Source: Algoriphagus lutimaris
GTDB taxonomy: Bacteria; Bacteroidota; Bacteroidia; Cytophagales; Cyclobacteriaceae
Assembly (NCBI RefSeq): GCF_017051705.1
Contig: NZ_JAFIDJ010000001.1
Location: 930,001-994,000, forward strand
Direction of reading: 5' to 3'
DNA length: 64,000 nt
The translations under genes and the position numbers were made by a program. Under the pieces are notes generated by a model. The model did no database searches, was not told the origin of the DNA, and saw only the letters and a list, made by a program, of their open reading frames with translations. Within the stretch, counting starts at the first letter, position 1. Every line of letters starts with the position of its first letter. Positions 49,744 through 57,369 of this stretch are shown here, piece after piece.

Positions 49744-50367
49744 ATGATCTTCAAACACCCAATTTCCAAAGCTCCCTTAGTTTTCATTATATTCCTATTT
49801 CTTTCATCATCCGCATGGGGTCAAGAATCGACTGTCAGTCAAAACTATGATATTGTTGTCGCTGGTTTTCGAATAGGGGGTATGACTGCCCAAAAGATTC
49901 AAAGTCCTAAAGAGACAAAGTTTGAAATCAATAGTCTGGTAGATTTCTGGTTTTTTGGAAGAGTTCATGTTGATTTTTTACAAAAAGCAGAATACTTGAA
50001 TGGTCAACTTCATGAAGCCTCAACTGTTTCCAATTCAAATCGAGGTAATTTCCAAACAAATGTAAGCTGGAATAATGATCATTACGTGGTAGATGCCAAT
50101 ACTTATAAATATGAGAATAATGAACCGGTCAACCAACCGATTTATTCCAGTCCTGCCAGGCTATATTTTGAGGAACCCAAGCATGGAGACATTCTCCTAT
50201 CAGAGAATTTTGGTTTAGTAACCACTGTGGTTGAGGATGAACCAGGAGTATATTCAATTGAGGTAAATGGGAACACCAATACTTTTTATTATGAAGAAGG
50301 TGTATTACAAAAAGTGGTTTTAGAAAACTCCATCAAAAATTATGTGATTAGAAGGTCTGATGATTGA
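49744..50367 (+). CDS. DUF6134 exported protein
   Basis: The product is 207 aa with a signal peptide ending SAWGQ. The rest is beta-rich (YDIVVAGFRIGGMTAQK, FEINSLVDFWFFGRVHVDF, YSIEVNGNTNTFYYEEGVLQ) and fits the DUF6134 pattern of a clam-like lipid-binding beta sheet seen in Bacteroidota. Function unknown. Its end overlaps the following glycosyltransferase by 8 bases, so the two are coupled. Confidence 0.8.
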   Translation: MIFKHPISKAPLVFIIFLFLSSSAWGQESTVSQNYDIVVAGFRIGGMTAQKIQSPKETKFEINSLVDFWFFGRVHVDFLQKAEYLNGQLHEASTVSNSNRGNFQTNVSWNNDHYVVDANTYKYENNEPVNQPIYSSPARLYFEEPKHGDILLSENFGLVTTVVEDEPGVYSIEVNGNTNTFYYEEGVLQKVVLENSIKNYVIRRSDD

Positions 50368-51070
50368 TGAGGAAACCATTTCTGTTATTATCCCTACTTA
50401 CAATGAGGCGGGTAACTTAAAAGAATTAATTCCATTAATCAGGAGGGAAGAGGATCCAAAGATTTTAGAAATTATTGTGGTGGATGCTCAGAGTTCTGAC
50501 GAAACACAACAAGTGGCTGAAAATTTAGGAGTTAAGATTTTTAAATCAAAGAGGCGTTCAAGAGCACATCAAATGAATTTGGGAGCGAAGCATGCAAAAG
50601 GCTCTATTTTTTATTTTGTACATGCTGACACCCGACCGTTCAAAGGATTTGCGAAAGATATCTATGAAAATTATTTAAGGGGTAAACTTGCTGGTTGTTA
50701 CCGATATAGTTTTGATAGCACTCATATCTCACTAAAGATTAATGCATGGTTTACACGTTTTAATGGAATTTTTGCTGGAGGTGGAGATCAAACCCTTTAT
50801 ATTACAAGCAGTCTTTTTGAGGAATTGGAAGGATTTAATGAAAAATACACCATTATGGAAGATTTTGACCTTAATAGAAGGATCAGAAAAATCTCCGGTT
50901 TCCACGTTATCCCAAAAGAAGTAATCGTTTCTGCGAGGAAATATGAGGAAAATGGATGGTTAAGAGTTCAGCTTGCAAATTTGGCTGCATTCATACTTTT
51001 TTTATTGAATTCAAATCCAGAATCAATCAAAAGTCTATATTGTACTTTATTAAAACAACAGAAGACTTAG
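50360..51070 (+). CDS. TIGR04283-family glycosyltransferase
   Basis: The product is 236 aa of GT2 fold: SVIIPTYNEAGNLKELI, VVDAQSSDETQ, the family motif SRAHQMNLGAKHAKG, FVHADTRPF and IMEDFDLNRRIR. A hydrophobic C-terminal stretch (LANLAAFILFLLN) suggests membrane association. It is the usual partner of TIGR04282 proteins. The natural product is not known; together with DUF6134 it could modify an exported or lipid-linked glycan. Confidence 0.9.
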   Translation: MIDEETISVIIPTYNEAGNLKELIPLIRREEDPKILEIIVVDAQSSDETQQVAENLGVKIFKSKRRSRAHQMNLGAKHAKGSIFYFVHADTRPFKGFAKDIYENYLRGKLAGCYRYSFDSTHISLKINAWFTRFNGIFAGGGDQTLYITSSLFEELEGFNEKYTIMEDFDLNRRIRKISGFHVIPKEVIVSARKYEENGWLRVQLANLAAFILFLLNSNPESIKSLYCTLLKQQKT

Positions 51071-51083
51071 TAATTAAATCGGA

Positions 51084-52145
51084 ATGAGCAAAGCAACCAT
51101 TAATGGCATTCAACAAGTAGGTATTGGAGTAAAGGATGCTAATGAAGCATGGAAGTGGTATAGGAAAATTTTTAAAATGGATGTTCCGATTTTCCAAGAC
51201 AGTGCCGAGGCAGCATTAATGACTCGATACACAGCAGGGAAAGTTGAAAAAAGACATGCCATACTTGCTATGAATATGCAAGGAGGAGGTGGTTTTGAAA
51301 TTTGGCAATTTACATCCAGGACTCCTACTGGTCCAGCAAAGAAAGTTTCATGGGGTGATTTGGGAATTCTTGCAGTAAAAATCAGATGTAAAGACATCCA
51401 AGAGACCTATGATTTTATGAAGTCTGAAGGAGTCAACTTACTTGGAACACCATCCAAAAACCCAATCGGCGTTCGGCATTTTTATTTGAAAGACCCTTAT
51501 GATAATGTTTTTGAGATAGAAGAAAACCAATCTTGGTTCAGCAAAAATAAAGACTTAACCGGAGGCGTTTCCGGAGTAGTAATTGGAGTAACTAACATTG
51601 AAAAATCCCTTCCATTATATCAGAGTATTTACCAGCATTCTGAGGTCTTAATTAATGAAACCAAAGAATGGGAAGACTTTGCTCCTTTAATAGAGGAACA
51701 AGAATCTTTTTCAAGAGTGATTTTAAGAAGCTCTGAGAATAGAACAGGGGCTTTTGGAAAATTACTATGCCAAACCACTGTTGAATTGATTTCTGTCAAT
51801 AATTCAGCTCGAGAAAAGATTTATGAGGGAAGATTATGGGGTGATTTAGGTTTTATTCATGTTTGTTTTGATGTCAATGGAATGAAAACCCTCCGAACTA
51901 ACCTAACTGATTCAGGATTTCCATTTACGGTAGATAGTAATAATGGGTTTGACATGGGAAAAGCAGCTGGGCATTTTGCATACATAGAAGATCCTGACGG
52001 AACATTGGTAGAGATGGTAGAAACCCATAAGATCCCAATTATGGAAAAATGGGGATGGTACCTTGATCTGAAAAAAAGAAAACAAGGGAAAACACTTCCT
52101 AATTTTATTGTGAAAATGCTTTCCCTCAATAGAGTCAAATCCTAA
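51084..52145 (+). CDS. VOC-superfamily protein with two glyoxalase-like domains
   Basis: The product is 353 aa with two VOC modules: residues about 8-150 (QQVGIGVKDANEAWKWYRKI, GVRHFYLKDPYDNVFEIEE) and about 158-330 (GVVIGVTNIEKSLPLYQ, HFAYIEDPDGTLVEMVE). The metal-type positions include His in VRHFYL and Glu in FEIEE. Such proteins are dioxygenases, isomerases or resistance proteins; nothing in the sequence selects one. It is the last gene of the operon and its stop directly abuts that of the convergent gapA. Confidence 0.85.
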   Translation: MSKATINGIQQVGIGVKDANEAWKWYRKIFKMDVPIFQDSAEAALMTRYTAGKVEKRHAILAMNMQGGGGFEIWQFTSRTPTGPAKKVSWGDLGILAVKIRCKDIQETYDFMKSEGVNLLGTPSKNPIGVRHFYLKDPYDNVFEIEENQSWFSKNKDLTGGVSGVVIGVTNIEKSLPLYQSIYQHSEVLINETKEWEDFAPLIEEQESFSRVILRSSENRTGAFGKLLCQTTVELISVNNSAREKIYEGRLWGDLGFIHVCFDVNGMKTLRTNLTDSGFPFTVDSNNGFDMGKAAGHFAYIEDPDGTLVEMVETHKIPIMEKWGWYLDLKKRKQGKTLPNFIVKMLSLNRVKS

Positions 52146-53156
52146 CTAGGATTTAGTAATTTTCATCAATAGGTCGAGCAATCTGTTAGCATAGCCGGCT
52201 TCATTGTCATACCAGCCTACTACTTTGACCATAGATCCCTTGGCAGAGGTTAATTCCGAGTCAATGATACAGGAATGAGGGTTTCCTATGATGTCCATAG
52301 ATACGATGGGGCTATCTTCTACTTCTAAATAGCCATTTAAATAGGAATTACTTGCTACTTTGAAAGCTTGATTGACTTGAGCCACTGTTACCTCTTGTTG
52401 CAGTTCCACGATGAGATCAGTCAGAGAACCATCGGGAACAGGAACCCGCATGGCAGAGGCTTCTACTTTTCCTGCAAGCTTGGGAAGCACAATATCTAAA
52501 GCTTTACCCGCATTAGTGGTAGTAGGTATAATAGAATAAGCTGCTGCTCTAGCCCGTCTTAAATCACGGTGTGGTGCGTCGTGTAGATTTTGATCGTTGG
52601 TGTAGGAGTGGACGGTGGAAGCAAAGCCTTTTACCAATCCAAATTGTTCATCTAAAACTTTGACCATAGGAGCAAGGCAGTTGGTGGTGCAAGAGGCATT
52701 TGAAATGATGCGTTCTTCTCCTGTTAGAATCTCATCATTCACTCCCAATACGACCATTTTGATACTTGGGTCTTGTGAAGGAGCTGAGATAATTACTTTT
52801 TTTGCACCTGCTTTTAAATGTTTTTCCGCTCCTGACCGATCAGTGAATCTTCCCGTACATTCTAAAACCAGATCAATTTCCAATTCTTTCCATGGTAATT
52901 TTTCTGGATCAGATTGTCCAAACAGTTGGATAGTTTTGCCATTTACCACTAATTTGTTTTGATCCAAAGAGATTGAAGCCTCTGTTTTACCATGGACTGA
53001 GTCGTACTTCAACAAATGTGCGATCGCTTGGGGATCTGCTAAATCGTTAATTGCGACTAAATTAAGAGATTTGTTTTCTAGGATTAATTTGGCAGTGTAT
53101 CTACCTATTCTGCCAAAACCGTTGATGGCTATTTTTTTTCCAGGAGTTTGGTTCAT
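52146..53156 (-). CDS. gapA: Type I glyceraldehyde-3-phosphate dehydrogenase
   Basis: The product is 336 aa. The NAD site is INGFGRIGRYTAKL, the catalytic Cys in SNASCTTNCLAP, the phosphate-binding region HSYTNDQNLHDAPH (with RRARAAA) and SAMRVPVPDGSLTDL, ending GWYDNEAGYANRLLDLL. It converts glyceraldehyde-3-phosphate to 1,3-bisphosphoglycerate in glycolysis; the aspartate in INDLAD suggests NAD use. It stands alone, convergent with the VOC gene. Confidence 0.95.
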   Translation of the reverse strand: MNQTPGKKIAINGFGRIGRYTAKLILENKSLNLVAINDLADPQAIAHLLKYDSVHGKTEASISLDQNKLVVNGKTIQLFGQSDPEKLPWKELEIDLVLECTGRFTDRSGAEKHLKAGAKKVIISAPSQDPSIKMVVLGVNDEILTGEERIISNASCTTNCLAPMVKVLDEQFGLVKGFASTVHSYTNDQNLHDAPHRDLRRARAAAYSIIPTTTNAGKALDIVLPKLAGKVEASAMRVPVPDGSLTDLIVELQQEVTVAQVNQAFKVASNSYLNGYLEVEDSPIVSMDIIGNPHSCIIDSELTSAKGSMVKVVGWYDNEAGYANRLLDLLMKITKS

Positions 53157-53275
53157 GGATCTGATTTGAAATTAAACCTAAAATTAGTCAAAAGACTGTA
53201 ATCCCCTCGAAGAAAAATTTTATTCCTTTTAACTCAGGATTTTAGCAAAAAACCAAAGAAATTTTGGAGGGGGAA

Positions 53276-53306
53276 TTGGGATTATAAAATGAACCTTCTA
53301 TATTTG
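53276..53306 (+). promoter_or_regulatory. Consensus promoter of the tRNA-Glu pair
   Basis: TTG (53276-53278), 20-base spacer, TATATTTG (53299-53306). The downstream box is a perfect TAnnTTTG. The first tRNA begins 41 bases later. This is the best Bacteroidota-type promoter in the window. Confidence 0.65.
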
Positions 53307-53347
53307 CAAAACCATTTCGGAAAGCAGGTATTTCAGCAATCAAAAAT

Positions 53348-53419
53348 GGTCCGTTCGTCTAGGGGTTAGGACGCATCCCTTTCACGGATGAAACACGGGT
53401 TCGATTCCCGTACGGACTA
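53348..53419 (+). tRNA. tRNA-Glu (anticodon TTC), copy 1
   Basis: 72 bases with a complete cloverleaf: acceptor GGTCCGT/ACGGACT, D arm, anticodon stem CATCC/GGATG with loop CTTTCAC (anticodon TTC), T arm CGGGTTCGATTCCCG, discriminator A. CCA is not encoded. Identical to the copy 54 bases downstream. Confidence 0.98.
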
Positions 53420-53473
53420 CAAATAGTTGAATATCAATAAGTTATCAACTGTTTTTGAAATACCTTGCTGAAT

Positions 53474-53545
53474 GGTCCGTTCGTCTAGGGGTTAGGACGC
53501 ATCCCTTTCACGGATGAAACACGGGTTCGATTCCCGTACGGACTA
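53474..53545 (+). tRNA. tRNA-Glu (anticodon TTC), copy 2
   Basis: Identical to copy 1 at all 72 positions, with the same TTC anticodon. Both are probably made from one transcript initiated at 53276-53306 and ended at 53621-53653. Confidence 0.98.
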
Positions 53546-53548
53546 CTA

Positions 53549-53578
53549 AGACCAAAAGCTCAATCCCCGTATGGTCTA
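53549..53578 (+). other. Remnant resembling the 3' end of tRNA-Glu
   Basis: TCAATCCCCGTATGGTCTA (53560-53578) matches 15 of 19 positions of the tRNA-Glu 3' end. AGACCA (53549-53554) and TGGTCT (53572-53577) form a 6 bp stem around it. It may be the residue of a third copy or a processing hairpin. Confidence 0.4.
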
Positions 53579-53620
53579 AATCCATTTTTGTTTTATGGTT
53601 GTTAGTGGTTAAAGTGAACC

Positions 53621-53653
53621 AAAATCCCGGTCTATGATCGGGATTTTTGTTTT
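53621..53653 (+). terminator. Rho-independent terminator of the tRNA transcript
   Basis: AAAATCCCG (53621-53629) pairs with CGGGATTTT (53639-53647) around a 9-base loop, followed by TGTTTTT. It lies 76 bases after the second tRNA. Confidence 0.8.
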
Positions 53654-53741
53654 TATAAGGATCATTTTTTGAACGGAGATGTGAGCTCATTGATTTTCAT
53701 TATTTTGTGGCATTGTTCAAATTTTAATGCCTCAACCCAAG

Positions 53742-56700
53742 ATGAAAAATACCTATGCCAAATACCTATTGGCGGCTGCTATTCCTGGTTTTTTTGCATG
53801 TCAAAGAGAAAAAGTAGACTTGCGCGAAAAAACACTTACGAAAGAAGAAATAGCGAACATGGCCCAAGTGGCTGAAACACAAATTAGTCCCACCCTTGCC
53901 GAAGGGCTTGAACTCAAACTTTGGGCTGTAGATTCCCTGGTATATGACCCTATTTCAATTCAAGTTACGGATGATGGTAGTTTGTACTACACACGAACAA
54001 ACCGTCAGAAGAACTCTGAATTTGATATTAGAGGGCATCAAGATTGGGAAATCGAATCTATCAGTTTACAAACTATTGAGGAAAAGAGATCCTTTTTGCA
54101 AAAGACTTTGTCTCCTGAGATGTCTGATAAGAACACATGGCTTGCTGATGTCAATGGTGACGGTTCCCATGACTGGCGAGACATGACGGTAGAGCGTGAG
54201 GAGCTTTATAGGTTGGAAGATAAGGATGGAGATGGATTTGCAGATTATTCTCAATTGATGGTTCAGGATTTCAATGATGTGACTACAGACGTTGCAGGTG
54301 CTTTATTGAAATTAGAAGACAATTTATTTATTGGTGTAGGACCTGATTTATGGAGACTTTCCGATACCAATAATGATGGGATTATGGATGAGAAGGAGTC
54401 TATTTCACATGGATACGGAATCCATATCGGGTTTGGAGGCCATGGGATGTCAGGGCTTGAATTAGGTCCTGACGGAAGAATTTATTGGGGAATCGGTGAT
54501 ATTGGATTTAATGGGAAAGGTCCAGATGGGAAAGAGTGGAAATACCCCAACAGAGGGGTGATTGCTAGAGCCAATCCTGATGGAAGTGATTTTGAAATCT
54601 TCGCCATGGGAGTGAGAAACACCCATGAATTTACATTTGATCAATACAATAACCTGATCTCCGTGGACAATGATGGTGATCATGGTGGAGAAAGTGAACG
54701 CTTGGTTTACTTGGTAAATGGTTCAGATACTGGCTGGAGAACCAACTGGCAATTTGGAAAGTACCGGGATTCTGAAAACAATACCTATAAGGTATGGATG
54801 GATGAAAAGTTGTATTTACCAAGACACGAAGGCCAAGCAGCTTATATCACTCCACCGATTCAAAATTATGTCAACGGACCAACCGGAATGGTATTTAACC
54901 CAGGTACTGCTTTGGCGCATAAATGGAAGAACACATTTTTTGTAGCTTCTTTTGTTGGAAATCCAACGGCCTCGGGAATACACGCTTTTAAACTGGAGCC
55001 TGATGGAGCCTCTTTTAAAATGTCCCAAACTGAAAAAGTGATGGGGGGAGTATTGGCCACTGGACTTGATTTTGGTCCGGATGGATCCTTATACTTTGCG
55101 GATTGGATACAGGGTTGGAATACCAAGAATTATGGTAGAGTTTGGAAACTGGATGACCCATCCGGAAAAAATTGGGAAGCTAGAAAGATCACTGCCCAAG
55201 TAATCAACACTGATTTTAAAACGCTTACCGATGAAGCCTTAGGAGAATATTTGGGTGATGAGGATATGAGAATTAGGAGAAAAGCCCAGTTTGAATTAGC
55301 TAAAAGAGGGGAGAAAGGCTTCCAGATATTTGAAGCAGCTATCAATCAGAAAAACAATCAGCTTGCCAGAATCCATGCCATTGTAGGTATCAGCCAACTG
55401 GCTAGAATGGATAAAATGGATTATGCGGAGTCTCTAGTTGCTTTATTGCAAGATTCAGACCCCGAAATCAGAGCCCAAGCTGCAAAATGGATAGGAGATA
55501 TTAAATTTAAAGAGGCAGGAAATGCCTTGATGCCTTTGTTAAGCGATTCAGAAATCAGAGTTCGATTCTTTGCTTCAGAGGCATTGGGAAGAATAGCATA
55601 TGAACCTGCGATTGAGGGTTTGATCAATGTATTAAAGGAAAATAATGATGAGGATGCTTTTTTAAGGCATGCAGCGAGCTTGGCATTGGCTAGAATCAAT
55701 AAAAAAGAACCATTGATCGCCTTGGCCTCTAATCCATCTCCTGCGGTTCGTTTAGGTGCTGTTTTGGCATTGAGAAGAATGGCTGAGCCAGGCATAACTG
55801 CATTCCTTTCCGATTCCGATGAGTACATCGTAACTGAAGTTGCCAGAGCCATTAATGATGATTTTTCTATTGAGCCAGCTCTTCCTGCCTTAGGCGATTT
55901 ATTAGTGACTACTTCCTTTCAAAATGAGCCATTGATCAGAAGAGTCATAGGAGCAAACCTTCGTGTGGGAACTGAGAAGTCTCTGGAAAATTTAAAAACT
56001 TACATCTCTAAGCCTAGAATTAATCCGGTTTTGAAAGCAGAAGCTATCGCAACTATTGGTACATGGGCCAAACCATCCGTTTTGGATAGAGTAGATGGAA
56101 GAAACCGTGGAGCAGTTGAAAGAGATTTAGCACCTATTCAAGCTTCTGTAAGTAACTCATTAATAAGGTTGCTTTCTGACCAAAGTGATCTTATTAGAGT
56201 AGAGGCAGTAAGGTCTATTGGTAAATTGAAAATTTCGGAGGCTGAACCTAAACTAATATCTATTCTAAAAAATGACCCGATAGATCCTGTTCGTGTTGAA
56301 GCTATTCTAGCATTAGCCAAAGTGAGCCCAGAAAATATTTCTGGTCCAATCGAATTGGCAATGAATGATAAATCTAAAGCAGTAAGGGTGGTAGGATTGG
56401 ACTTATTGACCAAAACCGATATCTCTGATGATTTAATGGAAAATCTATTGAAAGATGTGATTCAAAATAGAACCATAGAAGAAAGACAAGCTGCGTTGCT
56501 AAGTTTAGGAAATCTTCCAAACTCTGCTAATCTAGAAATTTGGAATTCCTTATTGGATGATCTGAAAGCCAATAAACTTCCTAATGAAGTGATGATTGAA
56601 TTGGAGGAAGCTATCGCAGAAACAGGATCAAAAGAGCTCAAATCAAAGTATGATCAAATCCAACAAGAAAGAACCGGAGGTGATCTTGTCGCTCTATATA

Positions 56701-57143
56701 GTGGAGCTCTTGAAGGGGGGAGTGTTCGATCAGGCCGAAGAATTTTCTTCCAAAATCAAACGGCTCAGTGTATCCGATGTCATGGATATGATGACATGGG
56801 AGGAACTGCAGGGCCACATTTAAATGGGATCGCAAATAGACTCTCTAGAACACAAATCCTAGAAGCTTTGATTGAACCAAGCAAGCGACTTGCCCCTGGA
56901 TATGGATTCGTTCAACTTACTTTGAAGGATGGTAGCGCAGTCAATGGAACCTTGATGGAGGAAACTGAGGAGGGATTGGTAATTAAAGAAGCCTCAAAAC
57001 CAGAGCGATTAATTCCCAATTCTGAAATTTCTGAGCGAAAAAATTCTCCTTCCAGTATGCCGGATATGAAAGCAATTTTGAGCAAAAGAGAAATCCGGGA
57101 TTTAGTAAGCTTCGTGAGTACGATGACAAAAGAGTGGGAGTAA
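53742..57143 (+). CDS. Large lipoprotein: propeller domain, HEAT repeats and cytochrome c (PVC-type CxxCH protein)
   Basis: The start at ATG 53742 gives MKNTYAKYLLAAAIPGFFAC, a lipobox with Cys20; ATG 53727 is also possible. The product is about 1133 aa. A six-bladed glucose/sorbosone-dehydrogenase-like propeller spans about 45-470 (PISIQVTDDGSLYYT, FAMGVRNTHEFTFD, GLDFGPDGSLYFADW) with acidic calcium-like motifs DVNGDGSHD and DKDGDGFAD. HEAT repeats cover about 500-960 (ALVALLQDSDPEIRAQAAKW). The C-terminus carries one haem c motif, CIRCH near residue 1010. It is likely a surface- or periplasm-anchored sugar or alcohol dehydrogenase passing electrons to haem. The substrate is unknown. Confidence 0.93.
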   Translation: MKNTYAKYLLAAAIPGFFACQREKVDLREKTLTKEEIANMAQVAETQISPTLAEGLELKLWAVDSLVYDPISIQVTDDGSLYYTRTNRQKNSEFDIRGHQDWEIESISLQTIEEKRSFLQKTLSPEMSDKNTWLADVNGDGSHDWRDMTVEREELYRLEDKDGDGFADYSQLMVQDFNDVTTDVAGALLKLEDNLFIGVGPDLWRLSDTNNDGIMDEKESISHGYGIHIGFGGHGMSGLELGPDGRIYWGIGDIGFNGKGPDGKEWKYPNRGVIARANPDGSDFEIFAMGVRNTHEFTFDQYNNLISVDNDGDHGGESERLVYLVNGSDTGWRTNWQFGKYRDSENNTYKVWMDEKLYLPRHEGQAAYITPPIQNYVNGPTGMVFNPGTALAHKWKNTFFVASFVGNPTASGIHAFKLEPDGASFKMSQTEKVMGGVLATGLDFGPDGSLYFADWIQGWNTKNYGRVWKLDDPSGKNWEARKITAQVINTDFKTLTDEALGEYLGDEDMRIRRKAQFELAKRGEKGFQIFEAAINQKNNQLARIHAIVGISQLARMDKMDYAESLVALLQDSDPEIRAQAAKWIGDIKFKEAGNALMPLLSDSEIRVRFFASEALGRIAYEPAIEGLINVLKENNDEDAFLRHAASLALARINKKEPLIALASNPSPAVRLGAVLALRRMAEPGITAFLSDSDEYIVTEVARAINDDFSIEPALPALGDLLVTTSFQNEPLIRRVIGANLRVGTEKSLENLKTYISKPRINPVLKAEAIATIGTWAKPSVLDRVDGRNRGAVERDLAPIQASVSNSLIRLLSDQSDLIRVEAVRSIGKLKISEAEPKLISILKNDPIDPVRVEAILALAKVSPENISGPIELAMNDKSKAVRVVGLDLLTKTDISDDLMENLLKDVIQNRTIEERQAALLSLGNLPNSANLEIWNSLLDDLKANKLPNEVMIELEEAIAETGSKELKSKYDQIQQERTGGDLVALYSGALEGGSVRSGRRIFFQNQTAQCIRCHGYDDMGGTAGPHLNGIANRLSRTQILEALIEPSKRLAPGYGFVQLTLKDGSAVNGTLMEETEEGLVIKEASKPERLIPNSEISERKNSPSSMPDMKAILSKREIRDLVSFVSTMTKEWE

Positions 57144-57165
57144 TCCGCTCGATTGAATTTATAGT

Positions 57166-57206
57166 AAAAGAAAAGGAGGCAGAATCTGCCTCCTTTTCTT
57201 TTTAGT
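57166..57206. terminator. Strong rho-independent terminator
   Basis: AAAAGAAAAGGAGGCAGA (57166-57183) pairs perfectly with TCTGCCTCCTTTTCTTTT (57185-57202). The base between them and the innermost bases act as loop. A T-run and TAG follow. It ends the haem lipoprotein gene. Confidence 0.93.
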
Positions 57207-57369
57207 CGCCTAATTGTCACTGTTTATTTCTGATCTAGAAGTACGTTTCACATTTCAACTTTGCTCGATATGACATTAGGAACGCTTCACAATCAGAGCT
57301 TGGAGTAATAGTCGAAAAGGCTCTTCATATTGATTTTGAACCAACTCCTTTAGTTAATTTGTGTCTTTA

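Noticed and set aside
55421-55852. Reverse frame of 143 codons opposite the haem lipoprotein gene
   Set aside because: Shadow of the Ala/Leu-rich HEAT repeats on the other strand.
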